DNA of 6,439 nucleotides from Palsa-461 sp040414865 (GTDB lineage: Bacteria > Actinomycetota > Acidimicrobiia > Acidimicrobiales > RAAP-2), in NCBI GenBank assembly GCA_040414865.1, contig JBEDUR010000150.1:1-6439 (forward strand), given 5' to 3'. The stretch's first letter is position 1. Each line of letters opens with the position of its first letter. The position numbers and the translations under genes are program-made. The notes under the pieces are model-generated. The model was not told the origin of the DNA, ran no database searches, and saw only the letters and a program-made list of their open reading frames with translations. Shown piece by piece: positions 1 to 4,859 of this stretch.

Positions 1-451
1 CGACGACCGAGCCCTCGAAGCCGATCCGGACCATCCCGAAGGGATCCTTGACGGCCCCGGTGAGCTCGACACCGATGGAGATCGGCCGAGTGACGTCCCG
101 TACGGTGAGGTCGCCGTTCAGCCGGAACCGGTCCTCGCCGAGGGCCTCGGCCTTGGTGCTGACGAACCGGATGGTGGGGAAGCGCTCGACGTCGAAGAAA
201 TCGGCGCTCTTCAGATGAGCGTCCCGCTCGGGCGTCTGGGAGTCGAGGGACGAGACCTGGATGTCGACCTCGGCGCTGGAGCGGCTCTCGTCTTCGGCGT
301 CCAGGTGGATCTTGCCGTCGACCTGCTTGAACAGGCCCCGGACCTTGGTCACCATCGCGTGTCGTGCGACGAACCCGATGCGGCTGTGGGCCGGGTCGAT
401 GGAGTAGTCCCCGGTCAGGTCGACGCGGTAAGTGCTGGTCGTGGATGGCAT
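1..451 (-). CDS. YceI family protein (C-terminus beyond the left edge)
   Basis: The gene reads leftward from ATG 449-451, and 150 codons are present before the window ends. The protein opens with a short polar stretch, then GDYSIDPAHSRIGFVARH (residues 14-31), the typical YceI opening strand. It continues with VRGLFKQVDG (37-46), a SSLDSQTPERDAHLKSADFF segment (67-86), FPTIRFVST (91-99) and GDLTVRDVTRPI (113-124), all recognisable family landmarks. Family members form a lipocalin-like barrel, and some bind isoprenoid lipids. About 30-40 C-terminal residues are probably missing. No signal peptide is visible, so this looks like the cytoplasmic form common in actinobacteria rather than the periplasmic E. 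coli type. A strong ribosome binding site (AAGGGG, 457-462 read on the minus strand) precedes the ATG. The gene is divergent from the MarR regulator and probably controlled by it through the palindrome at 468-487. Family assignment is firm; the ligand is unknown. Confidence 0.92.
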   Translation of the reverse strand, partial: MPSTTSTYRVDLTGDYSIDPAHSRIGFVARHAMVTKVRGLFKQVDGKIHLDAEDESRSSAEVDIQVSSLDSQTPERDAHLKSADFFDVERFPTIRFVSTKAEALGEDRFRLNGDLTVRDVTRPISIGVELTGAVKDPFGMVRIGFEGSVV

Positions 452-467
452 GGTCACCCCTTTCTAG

Positions 468-487
468 ATGCTTGCAAAAGCAAGTAT
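468..487. promoter_or_regulatory. Putative MarR operator (CTTGC-AAAA-GCAAG)
   Basis: Perfect 5-bp arms CTTGC (471-475) and GCAAG (480-484) flank AAAA. With one mismatched pair, the symmetry extends to AT/AT at 468-469 and 486-487, giving a 20-bp imperfect palindrome. MarR-family dimers typically bind inverted repeats of this size in the divergent promoter next to their own gene. The right half overlaps -10 hexamers in both directions, so a bound repressor would block both genes. The binding protein is inferred from position only. Confidence 0.65.
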
Positions 488-509
488 AATGCGCTGACCG
501 ACGATGCCA
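483..509 (-). promoter_or_regulatory. Putative yceI promoter, opposed to the marR promoter
   Basis: On the minus strand, TATACT (488-483) fits a -10 and TTGGCA (509-504) fits a -35, with a rather short 15-bp spacer. The predicted start is near 476, about 25 nt before the yceI ATG. The -10 shares four base pairs with the plus-strand TATAAT and overlaps the right arm of the palindrome. Confidence 0.45.
485..490 (+). promoter_or_regulatory. -10 element of marR promoter
   Basis: A perfect TATAAT lies 30 bases before the marR ATG, predicting a start site near 497 and a leader of about 24 nt. No good -35 is visible at the usual distance (the region around 461-467 reads TTTCTAG), which suggests a promoter resting mainly on its -10. 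Confidence 0.55.
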
Positions 510-520
510 AGGAGAGCCCG

Positions 521-1003
521 ATGAGTGAGACGAGCACCGATACGGGTCGCGTCGCCCCCCTCGATCGGGCCGAGGAGCGGGCCTGGCGGGCGTTTGTCCG
601 GGCTTCCGTGGTGGTGCCCCGGGTGCTCGAAGCCGAATTGCAGGCCGCCCACGGGGTCACGATGACCGAGTACTTCGTCCTGGCGAACCTGTCCGAGGCG
701 GACGGGCGACGCCTGCGGATGGGCGAACTGGCCGCCCGGGGGGCGATGTCGCTCAGCGCGATCAGCCGAGTGGTCGACGCCCTGGCGAGGCGGGGGTTGG
801 TCGACAGGATGCGGTGTCCGTCCGACGGCCGCGGGCTGCTTGCCGTGCTCACCGATGCCGGGTTGGCCCGATTGGAGGAGGTGTACCCGACCCATCTCGC
901 CGGCGTCCGACGTCACGTCATTCGTCACCTCGACCAGGTCGACCTCGATGCCTTCGCCGATGCCGTCGGCTGTTTTGCTCTCGAGGACCAAGAGCACGGC
1001 TGA
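521..1003 (+). CDS. MarR family transcriptional regulator
   Basis: This 160-aa protein has the normal MarR length. Residues 15-57 form the N-terminal dimerisation helices, ending in the TEYFVLANLSEADG stretch. The winged helix-turn-helix follows: MGELAARGAMSLSAISRVVDALARRGLV covers roughly 67-94, with the recognition helix at 77-90. The wing carries the family signature R-x4-D-x-R...LTDAG (DRMRCPSDGRGLLAVLTDAG, 95-114). Residues 118-150 form the C-terminal dimerisation helices. Cys99 lies in the wing next to the conserved proline; whether it senses thiols or oxidants is speculation. The open frame extends upstream to 215, but ATG 521 is chosen because AAGGAG (508-513) sits 7 nt before it and the upstream part is antisense to yceI. 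The gene is divergent from yceI and probably autoregulated; its ligand cannot be told. Confidence 0.93.
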   Translation: MSETSTDTGRVAPLDRAEERAWRAFVRASVVVPRVLEAELQAAHGVTMTEYFVLANLSEADGRRLRMGELAARGAMSLSAISRVVDALARRGLVDRMRCPSDGRGLLAVLTDAGLARLEEVYPTHLAGVRRHVIRHLDQVDLDAFADAVGCFALEDQEHG

Positions 1004-1010
1004 CCCCGCG

Positions 1011-1493
1011 CTACCGGCCTCGGGCTGCGGAGAGGTGTGTCGTCAGTCGCTCGACGAACGCCATCTGGGCCCGGATCAGGAGCCTCCCGGCCTCCTCGGG
1101 GCTGACCCACTTGGCGCGGTCGATCTCAGGGAAGCGCTGGCGTAGCCCTGAGCGGGGTGGCCATTGCATCTCGAAAGTGCCGCTCACGACGCTGCCCGCG
1201 TCGAGGTCGCCTTCCAGCGCGAACGCGTGCACCCGTTTCCCACCCGACTGGGTGACGTCCCCGAGGTCGATCCAGTCGCCCTCCGGGGGCGGCGAGCCAA
1301 GCTCCTCTTGGAACTCGCGGGCGGCGGTGGCCCGGTCGTCCCCGTCCTCGACCTCACCCTTGGGGAGCGACCACGCGCCCTCTTCGCGCCGGGCCCACAG
1401 GGGCCCGCCCGGGTGGACGATCAGGATCTCGAGGGGACCACCGGCCGTCCGGTAGAGGAGGAGGCCGGCGCTGCGCTTGGGCACCGCCTCCAC
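1011..1493 (-). CDS. Nudix family hydrolase (COG4119-like)
   Basis: This 160-aa protein follows the pattern of predicted Nudix NTP pyrophosphohydrolases of the COG4119 type. It has PKRSAGLLLYR (residues 5-15), VHPGGPLWARREEGAWSLPK (26-45), a Nudix box from G46 to G66 (GEVEDGDD...REFQEELG), SGGKRVHAFALEGD (83-96) and FEMQWPPRSG...FPEIDRAKW (107-129). Nudix enzymes hydrolyse nucleoside diphosphates linked to another group, using Mg held by the REx2EE glutamates (E60, E63 and E64 here). The box is odd: R59 is one residue closer to G46 than in GX5EX7REUXEEXGU, and the first conserved E is D52. The start shown is GTG 1493. GTG 1484, which would give a protein starting PKRSAG like its relatives, is a real alternative, and neither has an ideal ribosome binding site. 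It ends 7 bp from the marR stop, convergently. Substrate unknown. Confidence 0.88.
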   Translation of the reverse strand: MEAVPKRSAGLLLYRTAGGPLEILIVHPGGPLWARREEGAWSLPKGEVEDGDDRATAAREFQEELGSPPPEGDWIDLGDVTQSGGKRVHAFALEGDLDAGSVVSGTFEMQWPPRSGLRQRFPEIDRAKWVSPEEAGRLLIRAQMAFVERLTTHLSAARGR

Positions 1494-1549
1494 ACTGCCA
1501 CCGCCGGCGAGTTCCGGTGCCGAGTTCTTCGTGTCCGAGGGGCCTTCGG

Positions 1550-1555
1550 TAGGAT
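1550..1555 (+). promoter_or_regulatory. Candidate -10 of rpiA promoter
   Basis: TAGGAT lies 39 bases before the rpiA GTG and predicts a start near 1562. TTCGTG at 1528-1533, with 16-bp spacing, is the only and weak -35 candidate. The call rests on position and hexamer match alone. Confidence 0.3.
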
Positions 1556-1568
1556 CCCGGCCGAAGCA

Positions 1569-1582
1569 CTCGGCGCGCCGAG
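1569..1582. repeat. 14-bp perfect palindrome in the rpiA leader
   Basis: CTCGGCGCGCCGAG reads identically on both strands. As RNA it can fold into a 5-bp stem with a CGCG loop, and its last two bases are the first two of the AGGGAG ribosome binding site (1581-1586). It could be an operator or a small translation-damping hairpin, or arise by chance in GC-rich DNA. Confidence 0.45.
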
Positions 1583-1594
1583 GGAGATGGACTC

Positions 1595-2299
1595 GTGGGC
1601 TCCTGGGAGCAGGCGTTCGATGTCGGCCAGCTCTGGGGCGGGGCCGTCAGCCAGGAGGCGGCCAAGCGCGCCTCGGCCGCCAAGATGGCCGAGCGCCTGC
1701 GCCCGGGCGAGGTGGTCGGGGTCGGCTCGGGCACGACCAGCCGGCTGACCGCGGAGGCCCTCGCGGCCCGGGGTTCGGCCGAGGGCATCGCGTGGACGGC
1801 GGTAACGACCTCGATCGAGGTGGAGCTGACCTGCGCCGGTCTCGGCGTCCCCACCGTTTCGCTCGCCGCGGCCCGACCCGACTGGTCCTTCGACGGGGCC
1901 GACGAGGTCGACCCGGCCGGCAACCTGATCAAGGGTCGGGGCGGCGCGTTGTTGCGAGAGAAACTGGTCCTGGCGGCATCTCCCGAGCGGTACATCGTGG
2001 TGGACCCGACCAAGCTGGTGGAGCGGCTGGGGAGCCGGTTCCGAGTGCCGATCGAAGTGGTACCCGAAGCGCTCCGCCTGACGCAGGACCGCCTGGCCGC
2101 CATCGGGATTGGCGACGTGGTGCTGCGCCGAGCCTTGGGCAAGGACGGGCCTCAGATCACTGAGCGGGGCAACCTCCTCCTCGACGCCCGCATGACCGAG
2201 ATCACCGAGCGCACCGAGGCCGAGCTCAAGATGATTCCCGGGGTGGTCGAGTCCGGCCTGTTCATCGGCTACCGACCGAGGGTGGTTGTCGTTTCATGA
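1595..2299 (+). CDS. rpiA: Ribose-5-phosphate isomerase A
   Basis: The enzyme interconverts ribose 5-phosphate and ribulose 5-phosphate in the non-oxidative pentose phosphate pathway, in the cytoplasm. The 234-aa product shows the family motifs in order: phosphate-binding VGVGSGTTSR (41-50), TSIE (72-75), the DGADEVD loop (100-106), KGRGGALLREK (113-123) with E122 matching the catalytic glutamate (E103 of E. coli RpiA), VVDPTK (135-140), VPIEV (151-155), and a GN pair (192-193). It ends in ESGLFIG plus a beta strand, as expected. It is about 15 residues longer than E. coli RpiA, mainly at the N-terminus. The start GTG 1595 has AGGGAG (1581-1586) 8 nt upstream. It diverges from the Nudix gene and is followed by a strong hairpin, so it is probably transcribed alone. 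All expected active-site motifs are present. Confidence 0.95.
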   Translation: MGSWEQAFDVGQLWGGAVSQEAAKRASAAKMAERLRPGEVVGVGSGTTSRLTAEALAARGSAEGIAWTAVTTSIEVELTCAGLGVPTVSLAAARPDWSFDGADEVDPAGNLIKGRGGALLREKLVLAASPERYIVVDPTKLVERLGSRFRVPIEVVPEALRLTQDRLAAIGIGDVVLRRALGKDGPQITERGNLLLDARMTEITERTEAELKMIPGVVESGLFIGYRPRVVVVS

Positions 2300-2302
2300 G
2301 CC

Positions 2303-2338
2303 GCCCGGGCGGGTCGGAGCACAGACCGCCGCCCGGGC
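2303..2338. terminator. GC-rich hairpin between convergent genes
   Basis: GCCCGGGCGGGTC (2303-2315) pairs with GACCGCCGCCCGGGC (2324-2338): ten continuous pairs, a 2-nt bulge and three more pairs, closing on the 8-nt loop GGAGCACA. It begins 3 bases after the rpiA stop and lies before the stop of the opposing 66-aa gene. There is no T tract, so it is a putative bidirectional terminator or 3'-end stabiliser rather than a textbook intrinsic terminator. Confidence 0.55.
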
Positions 2339-2353
2339 CGCTGCGCCCGCCGG

Positions 2354-2554
2354 TCAACGGGCGAAGAAGTGCCAGCCCAACCACATCCACCCCAGCAGCA
2401 CCGCGAGCGCGCCGGCCGGGTGGGCCTCGATTCGTCTGATGAGCCCGAGCACGGTTTCGATCCGGGACCGGGGCAGATGTGCGGCCACCGCGAGGGCGAC
2501 GGCGGCCAGAGCAAGCAGTGCCCACACGGCGTCGGAGACGACCTCGGCGCTCAT
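2354..2554 (-). CDS. Small membrane protein ending in WLGWHFFAR (possibly DUF6186-like)
   Basis: This 66-aa protein is the last gene of the minus-strand operon. A hydrophobic helix spans residues 9-26, followed by a basic stretch (PRSRIETVLGLIRRIEAH, 28-45) and a second hydrophobic segment (48-64) with the conserved-looking ending WMWLGWHFFAR. This ending resembles a family of very short actinobacterial membrane proteins, which I associate with DUF6186 from memory; a profile search would have to confirm it. Both helices are probably membrane-inserted, with the basic linker on the cytoplasmic side. The start is ATG 2554-2552, overlapping the TGA of the 130-aa gene (ATGA), so translation is probably coupled. 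Residues 34-60 align without gaps to residues 98-124 of the upstream protein (9 identities), suggesting a shared module. Function unknown. Confidence 0.72.
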   Translation of the reverse strand: MSAEVVSDAVWALLALAAVALAVAAHLPRSRIETVLGLIRRIEAHPAGALAVLLGWMWLGWHFFAR

Positions 2555-2943
2555 GTCCGCACCAACGCCACCCCGAGCCAGAGCCAGAGGAAGAAGCACG
2601 CGCCTCGCACCGCTCGCGACCGGGTAGCCGAGTCGTACAGCGAGCTCACCGTCGGGTGGTCGACTCGGGGGCCCAAGAAGAACGAGACCAGCTCCCAGGC
2701 CACCACGACCGTCGCGAACGCGACCCACGGCCACCAGCGCTCGAGCGGAGCGGCCGGAGCCACGGGCCAAGGGCCGGCCGGGGCGCGGCGCCACCGCAGC
2801 GCCATGGCCGCGGCGATCAGGAAGAGGCCCAGTCCCGTGACGGCCTCGGCGCCGGCCGTGAAGGGCTCGGTCAGCGCGGCCCACGCCGCGAGTCCGGCAG
2901 CCACGGTCACACCGGCAATCACCGCCAGGTGGCGACGGGTCAT
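2551..2943 (-). CDS. 130-aa polytopic membrane protein of unknown function
   Basis: Four hydrophobic segments are visible at about residues 7-24, 34-50, 71-90 and 113-128, so this is an integral membrane protein. A WRR stretch (51-53) follows helix 2. Helix 3 contains the polar pair WE (83-84) in VVAWELVSFFLGPR, and a loop DHPTVSSLYD (95-104) leads to the last helix, which ends WLWLGVALVRT. The WEL...PR..HPT.SSL pattern looks conserved rather than random, but I do not recognise a named family with certainty. The start is ATG 2943-2941, 2 bp after the stop of the EEP gene; it overlaps the next gene by 4 bp, so the three genes very likely share one transcript. The frame stays open further upstream, but that part is antisense-style shadow of the EEP gene. 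No catalytic motif is visible. Confidence 0.75.
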   Translation of the reverse strand: MTRRHLAVIAGVTVAAGLAAWAALTEPFTAGAEAVTGLGLFLIAAAMALRWRRAPAGPWPVAPAAPLERWWPWVAFATVVVAWELVSFFLGPRVDHPTVSSLYDSATRSRAVRGACFFLWLWLGVALVRT

Positions 2944-2945
2944 CG

Positions 2946-3779
2946 TCAGGGGCCGCCCATGGCCAGACGGGCCCACACCGGGCGGTGGTCCGAGCCGGAC
3001 TCGGGCCATACCGCCGACGCCCGCACTTCGAACCCGCGCACGAGGAGGTGGTCGAGCTGACTGTGCGGGCGCCACGCCGGCCACGTCTTGCCTTTGACGG
3101 CGCGCCGCCACTGTCCCAAGAAGGCATGGATGGGCGGGCCCCAAAGATTCATGTCGCCGGCGAAGAGCACTGGCTGGTTGCCGAACACCTGCTCGAGGAG
3201 GTGCGCCACCGCCCGGAAGTGCAAGGCCGAACCGTGGGAGAGATGGGACATGTGGGTCCCGGCGATCCCAACCCGACTTTCGCCCAGCTCGACATCGAGC
3301 GCGAGCACGGCCCGAGTCGCGCGGTCCCGGCGGAGCTGGGGCAGGCGAAGGACGCGGGACTCGAGGACCGGAAGCCGGCTCAGTACGGCGATGCCCCAGC
3401 CCCCGGGTTCTGCCGCCGCGAAGCGCTCGGATCGCGTCACCCGGGATGGGAAGCTCCGCTGGCTGTCGAGGAAGATCGCATGGCTGGCGGTCCGCCAGTC
3501 GAGCCGGCGCATCCAGTGGCGGTCAGCCTCGGGGTGGGGAGCAGCCCGTCGTCCGCGAGCCAGGGTCACCTCGGTGACCTGGTAGCCGAGGGCTTGGCCG
3601 ATCTCGGCGGCCATACCGACGCCGCCGTCGGGATGCCAGGCCTCCTGGAGCACGAGTACGTCGGCCGCCAGCGACCGGCACACGCTGAGGAAGTCGTGGG
3701 GCCTGCCCCAGCCGTCGACACCGGCGTGGACGTTGTAGCTGGCGGCCACGAACTCGGGCCGGTCGGCGGAGGACGGCAC
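2946..3779 (-). CDS. Endonuclease/exonuclease/phosphatase (EEP) family protein
   Basis: This 277-aa protein has the complete EEP (DNase I-like) set: SYNVHAG with N16, LQEAW with metal-binding E46, a central GWGIAVLSRLPV strand (127-138), GTHMSHLS with H176, AGDMNLWG with D209 and N211, QLDHLLV with D243 and H244, and SGSDHRPVWARL with the catalytic D264-H265 pair. Family members cleave phosphodiesters in nucleic acids, phosphoinositides or sphingolipids with Mg; the fold does not tell the substrate. No signal peptide or membrane segment is visible, so it is likely cytoplasmic. GTG 3779 is the first start in frame and has no clear ribosome binding site. A TAGGTT hexamer (3791-3786) ends 6 nt before it, which would fit a leaderless transcript. 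A GTG at 3749 is possible but would begin only five residues before N16. It heads an operon with two small membrane proteins. Confidence 0.9.
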   Translation of the reverse strand: MPSSADRPEFVAASYNVHAGVDGWGRPHDFLSVCRSLAADVLVLQEAWHPDGGVGMAAEIGQALGYQVTEVTLARGRRAAPHPEADRHWMRRLDWRTASHAIFLDSQRSFPSRVTRSERFAAAEPGGWGIAVLSRLPVLESRVLRLPQLRRDRATRAVLALDVELGESRVGIAGTHMSHLSHGSALHFRAVAHLLEQVFGNQPVLFAGDMNLWGPPIHAFLGQWRRAVKGKTWPAWRPHSQLDHLLVRGFEVRASAVWPESGSDHRPVWARLAMGGP

Positions 3780-3989
3780 GAGGTGAACCTAATTTCCCGG
3801 CCGCTCCCGCTCGGGTCATGGGCCGCAGACCGGCCGTTTCGGCGAGCTCGCCGCGCGCATCGCGGTTTCCCCGACGTCATCGACAAGACCCCGAGGGTCA
3901 GTTGGCCCCAGGTATCCCTGCGATCACGCAGAGACGGGCTTGTCGCGCTCTGAAGGCTTTCAGCCGGGAGATCGTTGTCAAGCGCCCCC
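3780..3989. other. 210-bp intergenic region with short palindromes
   Basis: No coding sequence is supportable here. The region separates the aquaporin stop from the EEP start, both on the minus strand. It contains a perfect 14-bp palindrome CGGCGAGCTCGCCG (3840-3853), a 5-bp stem with a CGA loop (GACCC/GGGTC, 3887-3899) and a 5-bp stem with a 4-nt loop (CTGAA/TTCAG, 3950-3963). The last could be a weak terminator remnant after the aquaporin, since it lies about 27 bp beyond its stop. None is a convincing terminator. A TAGGTT hexamer (3791-3786, minus strand) may be the -10 of the EEP operon. Confidence 0.5.
3786..3791 (-). promoter_or_regulatory. Candidate -10 for a leaderless EEP transcript
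   Basis: TAGGTT on the minus strand ends 6 bases before the first base of the GTG at 3779, the spacing expected when transcription starts on the start codon itself. Leaderless mRNAs of this kind are common in actinobacteria. No clear -35 is seen. Confidence 0.35.
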
Positions 3990-4751
3990 TTATACGGCCT
4001 GCTCTTGGAGAACGGGTTCGACGACTACCTCCTCTTCTCCGGCGGGGTAGAAGACCACGAACACGGCCGCCGCCAGGACGCCGCCGACCAGTGGCGCAGC
4101 GAGGAACACCCAGAGCTGGGAGAGCGCCGAACCGCCGACGAAGAGCGCCGGTCCGAGACTCCGTGCCGGATTGACGGACGTGCCGTCGATCGGGATGCCA
4201 ATGATGTGCACCAGCGTCAGCGCCAAACCGATCGCCAAGCCGGCGACGGTCGCATTGGACACCCGCCGCGTGACGGCCAGGATCACGAACACGAACAAGA
4301 AGGTCAGGATGATCTCGGCGATGAAGGCGCCCAGGGCATTGGCGTGGATGATCGACGAGGCGCCGTAGCCGTTTGTTCCGAGACCGACCGTGCTCGTATA
4401 CCGCCCCGCTGTGTGAAAGATGCCATAGAGCGCGCCCGCTCCCACGATGGCTCCCACGAACTGCGCGCTCCAATAGCCGATCGCGTCAATGAGGGTGATC
4501 CGGCGCGACGCCAGGAACCCGATCGTCACCGCGGGGTTGATGTGGCACCCCGATACGGGACCGACGGCATAGACCAGGGCCATCAGGACGAGCCCGAATG
4601 CCAGGGCCGTGGCGACAACTCCGGCCGAGGTACTCGCACCGGTCAGCTTGAAGCCGAAGCTCAAGGTCGCGGTCCCCACGCCGAAAAAGACGAGACACGC
4701 CGTCCCGAGACCTTCGACGAGCAAGATCCTCCACTTGACGAGCTCTTTCAT
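3990..4751 (-). CDS. Aquaporin, AqpZ-like (MIP family)
   Basis: This 253-aa membrane channel has six transmembrane helices and both pore loops: GCHINPAVT (NPA at 72-74) and GTSVNPARS (NPA at 194-196). The selectivity-filter positions match E. coli AqpZ: F52 (ALAFG), H182 (LVHIIGIP), T191 and R197. This Phe-His-Thr-Arg set is typical of water-selective channels rather than glycerol facilitators, and the length also fits aquaporins. Cys69 replaces the usual glycine in GGHxNPA, two residues before N72-P73-A74's preceding Ile, close to the pore. The C-terminus is an acidic tail (AGEEEVVVEPVLQEQAV). ATG 4751-4749 has an excellent ribosome binding site, AAGGGGGA (4761-4754). It is divergent from the Nudix operon. 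A/T-ending codons are commoner than in neighbours (21 of the first 120, against 5 of the first 88 in rpiA, hand counted), so it may have been acquired by transfer. Confidence 0.94.
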   Translation of the reverse strand: MKELVKWRILLVEGLGTACLVFFGVGTATLSFGFKLTGASTSAGVVATALAFGLVLMALVYAVGPVSGCHINPAVTIGFLASRRITLIDAIGYWSAQFVGAIVGAGALYGIFHTAGRYTSTVGLGTNGYGASSIIHANALGAFIAEIILTFLFVFVILAVTRRVSNATVAGLAIGLALTLVHIIGIPIDGTSVNPARSLGPALFVGGSALSQLWVFLAAPLVGGVLAAAVFVVFYPAGEEEVVVEPVLQEQAV

Positions 4752-4781
4752 GTTCCCCCTTGTCCGACGGCTTTCGACGGT

Positions 4782-4806
4782 CCCTGGGTGGGAGATTCTG
4801 CCAGGG
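4782..4806. promoter_or_regulatory. Inverted repeat CCCTGG-N13-CCAGGG in a divergent promoter region
   Basis: Perfect 6-bp arms at 4782-4787 and 4801-4806 flank 13 bp between the aquaporin and Nudix starts. An 8-bp unit GGCTCGAC is repeated right beside it at 4805-4812 and 4814-4821, and CGACGG occurs at 4765-4770 and 4775-4780. Position and symmetry suit an operator for one or both genes; no known regulator's site is recognised. Confidence 0.35.
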
Positions 4807-4859
4807 CTCGACCGGCTCGACTGGAGGACCTGGCATCGCCGTGTGGTAGGGATGCGGGC

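Noticed and set aside
215..520. N-terminal extension of the MarR frame
   Set aside because: The extension is antisense to yceI and crosses the divergent promoter; ATG 521 has AAGGAG at the right distance and gives a normal-length MarR protein.
1477..2163. 228-aa plus-strand frame overlapping rpiA
   Set aside because: Gly/Arg-rich out-of-frame shadow of rpiA, which has all its active-site motifs in the other frame.
2369..3097. Plus-strand frame across the two small membrane-protein genes
   Set aside because: It has no recognisable domain and no ribosome binding site of note, whereas the minus frames encode helices with tight operon spacing.
2985..3953. 322-aa plus-strand open frame
   Set aside because: It lies opposite the EEP gene, whose catalytic motifs are complete; the plus translation shows no family pattern and is expected from GC-rich third positions.
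3950..3963. CTGAA-GGCT-TTCAG as an aquaporin terminator
   Set aside because: The stem is only 5 bp and no T run follows on the minus strand; kept only as a note in the intergenic entry.
3975..4859. Plus-strand open frame continuous with the Nudix gene, which would add 295 residues to its N-terminus
   Set aside because: It is antisense to a clear aquaporin with both NPA loops, has a low-complexity Arg/Asp/Glu-rich translation, and a good ribosome binding site precedes ATG 4860.
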